64,000 nt of DNA, from positions 1 through 64,000 of the forward strand of contig JAUCBJ010008176.1 in assembly GCA_032718475.1 (NCBI GenBank). Direction: 5' to 3'. Source of the DNA: Nemertoderma westbladi (lineage: Eukaryota > Xenacoelomorpha > Nemertodermatida > Nemertodermatidae). Each line of letters opens with the position of its first letter. Positions within the stretch are counted from its first letter, which is position 1. Position numbers and translations under genes: made by a program. This document shows, piece after piece, positions 1 through 10,164 of this stretch. Below the pieces are notes generated by a model. It worked only from the letters and a program-made list of their open reading frames with translations, was not told the DNA's origin and searched no databases.

Positions 1-339
1 GTTTATATAAATAAAGCGCCACGTCCTAAAGGAACTGTTAATATTCCCTAAGGTGAATAATATTGTCAGAGATTATATAATACTGTCAGTCGAATAATAC
101 ATTAGGCTTACATAGCAATAAAATTAAACCGTCGAACCCAATCTCCCGGGAATATCCAGCGGGTGAATGATCGCGCACAGATTGGTTTCGACTAGTGTAG
201 TGAATCAAATACTTGTCATAGGCTAAAAAGCGATTTAATATCTAGAAGACATCTTAATTTGGCGGATTAAACTGCCAAAGGTCTGAAAGCGCGAACATTT
301 GGTTTATTATTTTGGTAAGGGTTAGTTGCTGGTCATGCT

Positions 340-556
340 TCAACCATAATTAAAACTTTTATTTCTTTACTTTTATTCTGTTATTATAAATTATTTCTGT
401 CTTATAATCTGTACATACATATACTAATTCGTTTATTGCTTTGGTTAAATTCAGCCCTTCTGTAACCTGTGGTTTTGGTGAAAACCTTGGTATTCTTATA
501 TGGGGGTAACTGCAAAGTGAAATATAACGGCAGAAAGTCTGGTATTCTTCACGGGC
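340..556. repeat. Dispersed repeat, copy 1 (partner at 2520-2800)
   Basis: This stretch matches 2570-2790 in direct orientation with scattered mismatches. Shared landmarks are a TTTATTG-TTTGGTTA core, CTGTAACCTGTG, GGTGAAAACC and GTAACTGCAAAGTGAAATA. The core resembles a short module that recurs through the window (see findings). Both copies contain small ORFs that are not conserved with each other, so no gene is called. Bases 1-339 show nothing recognisable. Confidence 0.6.
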
Positions 557-736
557 CATTAAAACTGTATAATCATAACACTAAGTCATAATCAAAGAAA
601 TTTAGTGGAATTTCTGACATAATTGCCAGCTGTGCCCGAAGGGCGTTAATCTGTTAATGGCAATAATGTCAGAAATTCCGCTAAATTTCTTTGATTATGA
701 CTTTAGGGTTAGGGTTACATGACAGTTTTAATTAGG
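557..736. mobile_element. ~180-bp foldback/MITE-like inverted repeat
   Basis: Arms of about 45 bp at 584-628 and 658-702 are near-perfect reverse complements around a ~29-bp centre. The complementarity resumes outside as ATTAAAACTGT (from 558) and ACAGTTTTAAT (to about 734). The size, terminal inverted repeats and absence of coding capacity fit a MITE or foldback element. A clear target-site duplication could not be fixed. The TTAGGGTTAGGG inside the right side is only two units and is not telomeric. Bases 737-1298 hold AT-rich sequence with no gene that I can support. Confidence 0.6.
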
Positions 737-1407
737 AGGCCGCCACTACTGTAACCAGCGAGTTTCATACAGTATAAAAACCAATGGCCATGAAAGGCAG
801 GCTTTTCTAACCAGACTGCCAGAGCAATAAATGATACATCATATGCAGTACAGCAGTACCGGTACTGTATCATTTATTATTATTTTTTTTATTAACAAAT
901 ATTATTAAGAAATGAAACAATAATTGAGGGAGACCACCAAAGGTAATGACACTAACATGGTGGAATTCACAAAAAAACATTCCAAATAAAAATACTAAAA
1001 GACAACTAGTTAAGACAATAATATACAGTATAGGGCCCACAATAAAAACATGCAATTTTAATTCGAGATTAAAAATAATTAATTAAAAATTTTAGGTTTT
1101 TACGATAGTTTTTACATTAAACTGTTAAATACGATACAAATTAATTTACAATACGCTTTTTATAAAAAAAAATAATAAAAATCATCGATGATAAAAAAAG
1201 AACGGATAAAATTAAAGTAAAAAAAGAACCATTTAGAATAGAATAGAATCATTTAGAATAAGGAAAGAAGCAGTAGGCCTACAGCAGTAGTTTGGCCGCG
1301 GTCCTAATAAAAACCGCAATTTACCGCAACTTACCGCAATTTACCGCAACTAAACGCAATTTACCGCAATTTACCGCAACTAGTTGTTATTTTCAAGCAG
1401 CTGCATG

Positions 1408-1486
1408 GTCCTAGTGGAGAAATTCCTGGGCTTCTAATTAGGAGAGGCCCATGTTCGATCCCTTGCTGCCTTGACCATGTAGCACT
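1408..1486 (+). repeat. tRNA-like (SINE-type) segment in left arm of foldback
   Basis: An A-box-like stretch (CATGGTCCTAGTGG) is followed by an anticodon-arm-like GGGCTTCTAATTAGGAG and a B-box match (GTTCGATCCC). The anticodon position would read TCT (Arg-like). The stems do not fold as a functional tRNA, so this is a tRNA-derived repeat, not a tRNA gene. Confidence 0.5.
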
Positions 1487-1516
1487 GTTTTCTGTTTGTG
1501 CAGTGTTTTAAAAACG

Positions 1517-1576
1517 GTCCTACGAATTTCCCCAAACCAAAATACTATTTTGGGATAGGCCTAATTCGTAGGACCC
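1517..1576. repeat. 60-bp nested inverted repeat
   Basis: GGTCCTACGAAT at the left is mirrored by ATTCGTAGGACC at the right around a GGCCTA-containing centre. The ends match the CCTACGAATTAAGGTCC variant that occurs twice inside the 35-bp minisatellite at 14.3-15.5 kb. This suggests a small mobile unit that also contributed to that array. Confidence 0.5.
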
Positions 1577-1921
1577 TCTAACAGTTTAATGTTAACATAT
1601 ATTGGTTGTATATTGCTCCAACTCCCTCTGTTTGCGTGGTGGCCGGCGTCCCTGGAGGGCGCTGGGCTTTGGGGATGGCGCGGGTCTGCGGGGGAATGAC
1701 CTCGCAGACCATTATTAATTCACGGTGCACCATTTTTAATTGTATGTTAAATTTTATTGTCTTAATTGTTTTGTTCTGATTGGTGGTGGGATGCTGGTGC
1801 AGTTTTATATTTAATTTTGGTTTTATGGAATAATAAATAAAACAAATAAATAATATATTGATCACATTACAGCATTAATTATAAATTTTGACGTTTTTAA
1901 AACACTGCAAAAACAGCGTTG

Positions 1922-2005
1922 CCTAGTCAAGGGATCGAACCAGGTCCTCCTACGTGGAAGCCTAAGGTTGTCACCACTAGCAGACTAGACCATGAGGCTG
2001 CTTGA
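1922..2005 (-). repeat. tRNA-like (SINE-type) segment in right arm of foldback
   Basis: On the minus strand this reads CATGGTCTAGTCTGCTAGTG (A-box-like), CTTCCACGTAGGAG (anticodon-arm-like) and GGTTCGATCCC (B box). It is the inverted counterpart of 1408-1486 but has diverged from it. It is a tRNA-derived repeat and not a functional tRNA. Confidence 0.5.
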
Positions 2006-2129
2006 AAATGACAATTAGTTGCGGTAAATTGCGGTTTTTAGTAGGACCCGTACAGCAGTAGTCTGTACAGTAGGATGGCTAAGACGTCTGACCTTATCTG
2101 ATCTGATCTGATCTGATCTGACGGTATCT

Positions 2130-2375
2130 GACACATTGCGCACATTGGTGTAGTGGTTACATTGAATTCACATATCTCGGAGGTTGTGAGTTCAACCCCG
2201 GCGTGGGGGCCAAGGTAGTTTTCGTTTCGGCACGAATGTTTTGAAGGGTTTAGCGAGGCATCTCTGCCTTGCATCCTTAAATGGTAGCTAAATGAGTACT
2301 GGACTTTCTGCCTATGTCGACCAGCATGTGAAGTTTCCCCGGTCTTCCCCTTAAACCCGGGGGGGGGGGTCAATA
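2130..2375 (+). repeat. tRNA-derived SINE-like element
   Basis: The 5' part has a Pol III A-box-like TTGGTGTAGTGGTTA, then CTCGGAGG, then a B-box-like GAGTTCAACCCC, as in tRNA-headed SINEs. A non-tRNA body follows (GTTTTCGTTTCGGCACGAAT to CTTAAACCCGGG) and ends at a run of nine or more G. A (GATCT)n-like simple repeat (CTGATCTGATCTGATC) precedes it at about 2094-2125. Confidence 0.5.
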
Positions 2376-2499
2376 TAACACCTCCCGCTCTGAAACTAAC
2401 GATACTAACTAAAAGACGAACTGAAACGAACTAAAAGGAATTCAAATAAAATAAGCTAGAAATCTTAAATTTGTTTTTAGCGGCTGGTGCCAAATTTTG

Positions 2500-2830
2500 G
2501 TGCCGGCCCATGTGAAGAATACGGCCCATGTGAAGAATACCAGGATTTCACTTTTCGGTCGACTTTTACTGGAATTTTATATAAGATTTTAATTCTTTTT
2601 TAATTTATCTTTATTGAGTGTATTATAGAGCTTATTTATGTCTTATAACCTGTAAATATCGTGTATTCGTTTATTGTTTTGGTTATATTCAGCCGTTCTG
2701 TAACCTGTGTTTTTGGTGAAAACCTGGTATTCTTCACATGGGGGTAACTGCAAAGTGAAATATAACGGCTTAAAGTTTGGTATTCTTCGCCCATGTAAAG
2801 AATACTAGGATTTCACTTTTCGGTCGATTT
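2500..2830. repeat. Dispersed repeat, copy 2 (partner at 340-556)
   Basis: This is the direct-orientation relative of 340-556. It contains short internal direct repeats of CCCATGTGAAGAATACCAGG type at both ends (about 2507-2545 and 2790-2825). The TTTATTGTTTTGGTTA / CTGTAACCTGTG module is present. No coding function is supported. Confidence 0.6.
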
Positions 2831-3049
2831 TTTATTGGTCCATATTATTAGGGTTCAACAGAAGGCACTTTATGGGGCCGAACCGAACCGAAGCAGTGCC
2901 AACTTCGGGCCAAACCGAACCGAAACCGAACCGAAGTTCAGAAAGTTAGCAAGTTATTGTCATAAATTCGTATTTACGTCACTATACTGGCTGACTGGCA
3001 GTGGCAGACTGGTACCTACAGTATTTTGGTCTGCGGACTTAGCGAGAAA

Positions 3050-3148
3050 GCTATGATTAATTAAAAAAATAAGTACTACAAAATAAAATAGCAATATTTA
3101 CATTACATACTGTACATTACTAACCTAAACTACTGTCTGATTGTGGGG
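3050..3148. repeat. Dispersed repeat segment (partner at 8958-9042)
   Basis: Both copies run from TATGATTAATTAAAAAA through GTACTAC and GCAATATTTA to CCTAACCTAAACTACTGT, then TGGGG-CG. The 8958 copy continues on its left into sequence that matches 4834-4919, so the three stretches belong to one repeat family now broken up by insertions. Confidence 0.55.
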
Positions 3149-3246
3149 CGAGCCACGAAGTTGGCGGAGCCTTAGCGAATTGACACTAAGTTGGCGGAGC
3201 CTTAGCGAATTGACACTGTTAGGGGGTGGGTCAATTTATGCAAATA

Positions 3247-3309
3247 GTTGTCGTCGTCGTCGTTGTCGTCGTCGTCGTCGTCGTTGTCGTCGTCGTCGTC
3301 GTCGTCGTT
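3247..3309. repeat. (GTC)n microsatellite
   Basis: An imperfect GTC/GTT trinucleotide run of about 60 bp. A shorter TCGTTGTCGTCGTT remnant starts every following 315-bp unit, so the microsatellite belongs to that repeat. Confidence 0.85.
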
Positions 3310-3310
3310 A

Positions 3311-4255
3311 CGATTTTGACATGCTAATAACTTTGTCGGATTTAAAGCTGCCAAGTTGAAAATTTGTAGGTATCAATATGAGCAAAAGTTGAGATTTTTG
3401 AGAGACTTTCAGACACCATCAGTGCAATGGTCTCCCGCTAGAGGGCCACATGTCTAAACATTAAATGCCCTCCCATTTCTTTGCTTTTAATCCGTTTAAG
3501 CTGAAACTTGGCAGATATGTATTAGACCATTAGCTGTGACTTTCAAAGGAGGCGAATCCATCTGCAGTTCTCCAGTCTGCCGCTAGAGGGCCAAAGGTCT
3601 GAAAGTGAAATCGTTGTCGTCGTTACGATTTTGACATGCTAATAACTTTGTCGGATTTAAAGCTGCCAAGTTGAAAATTTGTAGGTATCAATATGAGCTA
3701 AAGTTGAGATTTTTGAGAGACTTTCAGACACCATCAGTGCAATGGTCTCCCGCTAGAGGGCCACATGTCTAAACATTAAATGCCCTCCCATTTCTTTGCT
3801 TTTAATCCGTTTAAGCTGAAACTTGGCAGATATGTATTAGACCATTAGCTGTGACTTTCAAAGGAGGCGAATCCATCTGCAGTTCTCCAGTCTGCCGCTA
3901 GAGGGCCAAAGGTCTGAAAGTGAAATCGTTGTCGTCGTTACGATTTTGACATGCTAATAACTTTGTCGGATTTAAAGCTGCCAAGTTGAAAATTTGTAGG
4001 TATAAATATGAGCTAAAGTTGAGATTTTTGAGAGACTTTCAGACACCATCAGTGCAATGGTCTCCCGCTAGAGGGCCACATGTCTAAACATTAAATGCCC
4101 TCCCATTTCTTTGCTTTTAATCCGTTTAAGCTGAAACTTGGCAGATATGTATTAGACCATTAGCTGTGACTTTCAAAGGAGGCGAATCCATCTGCAGTTC
4201 TCCAGTCTGCCGCTAGAGGGCCAAATGTCTGAAAGTGAAATCGTTGTCGTCGTTA
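3311..4255. repeat. 315-bp tandem repeat, three near-identical units
   Basis: The anchor CGATTTTGACATGCTAATAA occurs at 3311, 3626 and 3941, and a diverged form occurs at 4256, giving an exact 315-bp period. The units differ at only a few positions, so the expansion is recent. Each unit itself holds an internal degenerate duplication (CGCTAGAGGGCCA twice). There is no coding signal. A distant minus-strand relative lies at about 42640-42800. Confidence 0.85.
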
Positions 4256-4665
4256 TGATATTGACATGCTTATAACTTTGTCGAATTTAAAGCTGCCAAG
4301 TTGAAAATTTGTTTTGTTGAAAATCAGTTCAACAGTCACCCGCTATAGGACTACTTTATGCCTGAAAGTGAATAGATTCTCCCGTCTCATTGATTTTAAT
4401 CAGTTTAAGCTGAATCTTGCCATATATTCTGGACCACATGCTGCGTCTTTGTGGGAGGGGGGGGGGGAGATTTAATCGGTCTGCCGCTATACGACGAAAT
4501 TTCTGAAAGTGAGATCCGTCTCTCATTTCGTTATCCGTTATTCAAGATGAAACTTGGCCGATGTACGTATGTACTATTCATCCATAGGCTGTGTCTTTGT
4601 GGGGCTGGAGACCCTAATCCATCTTCAGTTCTCACTATACCGCTAGAGTCAGAAATGTCTGAATT
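4256..4665. repeat. Diverged fourth copy of the 315-bp repeat
   Basis: It begins like the upstream units (TTGACATGCTTATAACTTTG) but has diverged and carries indels and a G-rich run near 4456. It still shows the pattern of CGCTATA plus CTGAAAGTGA found in the other units. Confidence 0.55.
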
Positions 4666-4833
4666 GAAATGAAAGAGGTAAAAAGTGATTAGGCGAAATC
4701 TGCTTAAAATTTGCTAATACAGTAATACTTTCGAATTAGTACTTAAATTAAATTTAAGTCACGTGCTGCGCGAAGGCCCCACTTCGTGTATACTTACTGT
4801 ATGCACCACATTTTCACCCGTAGCAAGCTGTAC

Positions 4834-4918
4834 AGTAGTGACATCAAATTTAGAAAACCTCACTAAAATTACAGGTACATAGTCTTTGTAATACTATTTA
4901 TATGAGGTAGTAGGTGTA
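4834..4918. repeat. Left flank of TIR element, duplicated at 8863-8940
   Basis: CATCAAATTTAGAAAACCTC through GAGGTAGTAGGTGTA matches 8863-8940 almost base for base. At 4918 the similarity is broken by the TIR element and resumes beyond it at 7135. The 8863 copy lacks the element and serves as an unoccupied paralogue of the insertion site. Confidence 0.75.
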
Positions 4919-7134
4919 CAGTCCCGCTCTCAAAAAGCATTCCTTTGATCAAACATTGATCAAACTTTGATCAAACATTGATCAAAGTTTGATCAAATAT
5001 TGAAATGAACCAGGCTTATAAATCCTGCCATTGAGTTCTACCAAAGGCGCTGCACTTCAAAGTCTAGATTCCCACTGAGCCGTGTGTCAATCAAGCAGCC
5101 CTCTCTCTCTCTCTCGCTCTCCCTGTGTGTGTAATGCTCCATGTTCTCTGTAGGATGTCTGCAGAGCACACAGGACACGTTCGTGGGGACTTCGCGCAGC
5201 ACGTAGTCGGCAAGCCTTGGCATACGGTTCATATAGAGCAAATGGGGCATGTCTAGTTTGGACCCCATATCCCATGCTATAAATGTATTCATTCGATATA
5301 CAATCATATGTTAATCCGCTAGGTGGTGTCAAATTGTTATTCTGCAATTTCGTACTTACCAGTGCAGCACTGTACAGCAGTACCGTACCGGTAGGCCTAT
5401 GTCATTACTTCTGAGACTCTAGCGGATCCCCAATTAAATGTCTTAACTTTTCAATTTCGTAAAAGATAGACTTCATGATTCTCTACAGGCCACCAAAATT
5501 TCAGCTCAGGAAAATGAGGCCTTCCCGAGAAATTTAACATTTTCTAAAAACCACATAATCTGTCGTAGCTGACGTCAGACTGCATGATTTTTCACCAAAC
5601 TTTACAAACTTTCTAAACTTTCTCTCTACTACTTACTTACTAAGTTTGGTTCAATTCCGAACGAGCGATGCCGAGAAATTCGCGTTCAAACATTTACCAG
5701 ACAGACGGACAGACAGACAGACGGACAGACGGACATGCCCCATTTACCCTATATGAACCGTATGCAAAGGCTCGCCGACTACGTGTCTCGCCCCACACCA
5801 CGTCCATATCATACCATAGGTTTGTACGCTATAGCCGTTATTTAAACCGGACCACCTAGGTTATAATAATTTACAGTGATTATCAGAAAATACCAGCCGC
5901 AATTGAATCTCCACTTGGCGGTGTGGTGGTAATGAAAGCAAGGGCGGGTAGGGGCTGTGTGGAGTTTAATTCTGAGTTACGCAATGTGTTGGGTGGATGG
6001 CTACAATACATTATAATGGGGGGCGGGGGGGGGGGCAACTAGCGTACCGAGCGAGGGGGAGGCCATACTGAAAAACCCTTTCCAGTTGAAATGAGAAAAA
6101 AAATAATATATATATTAAAGATCCACATTCCAAATTTTCTGAAACAAAACCATTTTTCTAAACAGAAAGCTTCGCATTGTAACCTGGCTGGCCAAGGGCT
6201 AGATCCTGGGGGGATGGTTAAAACCCTCCATTAATTAAAAATGAATGAGCATAATTTAATAAGTATTACTAACCCAATTTGATTTGTAATATTTAAACAA
6301 TTATAATTACAATACGTTAAACTGAGATAAAAAAATACGTAACTAATGATGTACATACCATAGTTTACTTTAAAACAAATTAGGTTTTCAATAAAATTAC
6401 CTTATCAGAGTATTAAAATTTAATTACGTAAATTTTTAGAAGGTATTTTAGGGGGTGCGCTGGCGCTAGTGCTTGGATTTATTTATTTCTTTATTTACAT
6501 TTATTAGTATAATTAGAGACAGGGGCAGGAAGGAAGCTTGTCGAATTTACACAATTACTGTATAAGCAAATGCAATGCAACGGCAGCCATCGCGCTGCTA
6601 CGTCAATGGAGGTCTTTGACCTTGATTCTGATTTAAGGAACATTGAAACTAATTTCTAATATAACAATAATTTAAAAATATTCCAAAGGCTGTTTTTCTG
6701 AACTAGTTGTTGGTGTAATAATAGGCCCTGCCCCAAAAGAACAAGACTCAGTCTGGGACACTACCACAACACTGCCATGTAAATCCAATCGCGGTCCATC
6801 CACAAAGTCAAGCAAGCTCCATCCACTGCCCTGTCAATCACATAGCGACTTGGCCATTAACAAAAGCCAGTCCTCGGCGGGAATCTGAGTTCAAAGGCAT
6901 GCCGCAGAACAGCGATGTAAACTGTTACCTTGAAATCATTTCAATGTCATTTCAATATGAGACAGAAAGTCTGGAATTTCGGTCCATCGATTTCAAGGTC
7001 ATTTCAATATGCCATCAATGTCATTTCAATGTCAATGCTACTTTCAATGATATTCTATGGACACATTTTGATCAAACTTTGATAAATGTTTGATCAAAGT
7101 TTGATCAAAGGAATGCTTTTTGAGAGCGGGACTG
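4919..7134. mobile_element. 2.2-kb non-autonomous TIR DNA transposon with TA target duplication
   Basis: The ends CAGTCCCGCTCTCAAAAAGC and its reverse complement form ~75-bp terminal inverted repeats rich in TTTGATCAAA. TA dinucleotides flank both ends (4917-4918 and 7135-7136), and the related sequence at 8863-8950 has a single TA there with no insert. TA duplication and CAGT termini are typical of Tc1/mariner-like elements. The interior has no transposase ORF, so this is a non-autonomous derivative. The interior contains an inverted repeat (5208-5262 against 5731-5786), a (CT)n tract near 5100 and (CAGA)-type simple sequence near 5700. The rest is non-coding. Confidence 0.75.
5208..5786. 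repeat. Internal inverted repeat in the TIR element
   Basis: The sequence 5208-5262 is mirrored by 5731-5786, with matching GACATGCCCCATTT, TATATGAACCGTATGC and GCCGACTACGTG segments and few mismatches. The ~470-bp spacer is AT-rich and non-coding. It may be a nested older foldback insertion. Confidence 0.65.
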
Positions 7135-7139
7135 TATTT

Positions 7140-8830
7140 GGTATTATGCTTCACACTACAGCTGAGCAACAGGTATGAGGTTCTTGCCTCTGAGGCGGCA
7201 GATCACTGTGAGGGCTATACTGCCTTCACATAGGCAGTTAAGTTAGCAGCTGCCTCAACAGTTCCTGTATACCCTCGAAACAGGAAACGGGCCCCCTGGA
7301 CTGACAACAAAATTCATAAGTGCCGAAATGACATCTACAAGGCGCAGAAAGAGTCCCGACTCAAACAGACTACAGCGACCAAGAATGCAGTTAAGGCTGC
7401 ATCTAGGTCCCTGAACAGGCAGTACTCTGTTAATCTACAGGAGCTAATAAACCAACAGGTTGACGCCATCAATGGTTCTGACAACAGCAGGCAATCATCC
7501 CAGGCATGGAGATCAATCAACTTGCTTAGTGGTCGAAAAAGCCAACCAACCACCAAGGTTAAGGCTGAATCACCAGCCGATCGCCTCAATGGTTGGAAGG
7601 CCCACTTTGAAAAGCTCCTCAATAATGACAGGGTATTGCCTGATAACTTTATAGAAGTAAACGTGTCTGAGTCTGTACTCCCAGATATTCCCATTGGTGA
7701 TATCTCCTTTGCAGAAGTGAAGGCTGCTGCAAAGAGCATTAAGACCAATCGTGCCAGTGGAGTAGATGGTGTTCCCCCTGAGGTCTTTAAAATACCTGAG
7801 TGTTTAAAGCTCATCTATCCCATCATAGTAGACATGTACCGAACAACAAGAGTCCTACAAGAAATGAAAACAAATAAGTTGGTGCCAGTTCCCAAGAAGG
7901 GCAACCTAACACTCATGGTTCTTTTCGGGGAATCTCATTGATCTCGATTGCTACAAAGCTATACAATCTTCATGTTCTACGCATGTCCTTAGATCGTCAT
8001 AATTATGATGTGGTGATGATAACTCCACCTACTGGCTCCAGAAGTCGAGGAAATCCTGCCAAGTACCTAACTGATCTAAACTTTGCTGATGACTTAGGAG
8101 TACTCTCAGAATCACTAGAGGGAGCCCAACGGCTCCTCAGCTCATTAGAACATGCTGCTTCTAGTATTGGTCTTTTTATTAACTCCAGAAAGACCAAAAT
8201 TTTGACAGTTAACTTTGAAAGTCCTCAGCAAGTCTCTGATCGGATGAGCATAAGCTCAAAAGATGCTATGCTTGAGCATGTGGATGACTTCTGTTACCTG
8301 GGATCATGGGTCCGGAAGTCAGGTGAGGACCTTCGAATACGTAAGGGAAAGGCATGGGCAGCCTTGAATAGGCTTTCCAGGATTTGGAAGTCACCGAGAA
8401 TTAATCGGAAACTTAAGGTCCGATTATTTAGAGCAGCAGTAGTTCCAGTAGTACACCAAATCTCTGGATGGCACATTCACAAGAATGCTACGCCGGGTTC
8501 ATTGTGTCAAGTACAATGCACACATCTCCAACCAGACACTATATAACATTGGAGATGTCTCATTGGTTCCCCCAAGCTTGACACTAGAACAAAATCGCCT
8601 CCGCTTTGCAGGACATTGCTTTCGCCGTGAGGACCAGCCAGTGAATAATCTTGTACTTTGGCAGCCTCATGGAGTGAATAAGCATGGTGGACAGCCCATG
8701 ACTTTCTTGAGACGCATCTTAAAGGACACTGGCCTTGAAGATGCGGATTATCTAGCAAATGCCATGGGTGATAGGGAGTTGTGGCGGTGCAATTTTTTCG
8801 ATAAGCCGGCACAGCATTCTTAAAAATGCA
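7140..8830 (+). pseudogene. Degraded non-LTR retrotransposon ORF2 (RT) fragment
   Basis: A 5'-truncated, broken reverse-transcriptase ORF. Reading through frames gives three parts. The first is an endonuclease-RT linker (about 7260-7600, with APWTDNKI and AWRSINLLSG). The second is an early RT region (GVDGVPPEVFK, then LVPVPKKGN, then RGISLIS about 7940). The third is the YLTDLNFADDL catalytic motif with one intact ADD near 8085, followed by the thumb (KTKILTVNFE, CYLGSWVRKSG) and a C-terminal RLRFAGHCFRR region to 8823. Damage includes a stop near 7228, a frameshift near 7915, loss of most of the palm between RT motifs near 7990, and a deletion with frameshift near 8455. It cannot be functional. 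The clade is not assigned. Confidence 0.85.
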
Positions 8831-8862
8831 GCTGCAATGCAGCATGCCGATCCTAGTAGTAA

Positions 8863-9042
8863 CATCAAATTTAGAAAACCTCACTAAAAGTACAGGTATA
8901 TAGTCTTTGTAATACTATTTATATGAGGTAGTAGGTGTATTTTGTATTATGTGTCAAAGTTATGATTAATTAAAAAATAGGTACTACTGTACAAAGTAAA
9001 ATGGCAATATTTAGCCTAACCTAAACTACTGTATAGTGGGGT
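8863..9042. repeat. Unoccupied paralogue of the TIR-element insertion site
   Basis: 8863-8940 matches 4834-4918, crosses the insertion point with a single TA (GGTGTATTTTGTATTATG), and then continues into the same repeat as 3050-3148. It lies directly downstream of the dead LINE. Confidence 0.7.
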
Positions 9043-9234
9043 CGCTTAAGGTGAAAATCGTTAATTACCGGACAAAAGCATGAAAATGTCACTTTATATG
9101 TAAAAAAATGTGTAGATTAATCTGAGCCTGTGTACCAAAAAATTGACAACTTCCCTAGCAAAAGGGTGACTATTTTATAGCAACCGGGTAAAATTGGTCG
9201 TTTCTGTTATTTCTATTGACCAGTCAGTCGGACG

Positions 9235-9470
9235 GTTAGTAAGAAGGTGGGTGTAAACAAGCTGCCGCGGTAACATATTCTCCTTTCCCTCAATTGGTAG
9301 GTAACAAAATCGTTTATTGTTTTGGTTAGAAAACCCTGTCTGGGTAACCTGCTCCTTTCCCTCCATCTGTAGGTAAAACGTCGTTTATTGTTTTGGTTAG
9401 AAATTACAGCCGCTGTAACCTGCTCTTTTCCTTCAATTGGAAGGTAACAACAGCGTTTATTAATTCCCAC
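9235..9470. repeat. 72-bp tandem repeat, about three copies
   Basis: CGTTTATTGTTTTGGTTAGA recurs at 9311 and 9383 and, degenerated, at 9455. Each copy is preceded by a TAACCTGCTCCTTTCCCTC-type segment. The same two blocks occur singly at several other places in the window. 9480-10160 holds AT-rich sequence with no supported gene. Confidence 0.75.
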
Positions 9471-10164
9471 ATTCCCATCCACCTTCCCATATTCCTTCAT
9501 CGTCTGAGTATAAACTCCACTGTATCAGCTGACAATATGGGGCATGTTAAGTGTTTCGTCATATACACACTACACAGTAGGCCTAGAGAGATACCCCTTC
9601 CTGCCTTCCCTTTAGCTGTTTTAGCGTAACAAACAAACAATAAATATTTGAAATGTAATGAGTATGTAAATGTAATAAGTATCATTACTTAATTAATAAT
9701 ATTAATTATAATTAATATAATTAACTTTAACTATTAATAATGATAACTATTAACAAGAAAGATTTACGAAAATATTGCAGCAAAGGCTGTATTGTTTTTA
9801 ATAAATGTTTAATGTTTCAACACCAACTAAATCTACGAAAGTTGTTTACATCTGAAACTATCAATCTTTGCTGGGACAATCACACAACCTTCATACCCGG
9901 AATCCTTCATCCTATATCGCATTTTTAATAGGTGTCATATATAATAATAAATAGGTATAATAATAATATGCCTTTGTGCGTTAGATGCATACCGGTATGC
10001 CTGTACTGCTACGTCATATGATGATACTGATACATAAACAGGCAACCTGAAACGTGATCCCCTATTCAGCTATTGGCTATTTACCTAACAGACAGTTATG
10101 TAAATATTATATCTCTTTCTCCTGATTGGTTATAGGATCAGATGCTGTCAGATCAGATAAGGAC

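Larger units (their letters stand above)
1299..2047. mobile_element. ~750-bp foldback element with long tRNA-like terminal inverted repeats
   Basis: The two ends are reverse complements over roughly 200 bp. Each begins GGTCCTA-TAAAAACCGCAA, runs through TTACCGCAACTA, then TTTTCAAGCAGC, a tRNA-like stretch, and GCAGTGTTTTAAAAACG. The left arm carries extra copies of a CGCAATTTAC motif. The middle (about 1577-1880) is single-copy and AT-rich. It has a 95-codon minus-strand ORF that I do not recognise and do not call. Long TIRs with Pol III-like sequence inside are unusual (see findings). Confidence 0.6.

Noticed and set aside
703-716. Telomere-like TTAGGGTTAGGG
   Set aside because: Only two units, inside the arm region of a small foldback element.
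3141-3359. Arg-rich 72-codon ORF
   Set aside because: It is the translation of a (GTC)n microsatellite within a repeat.
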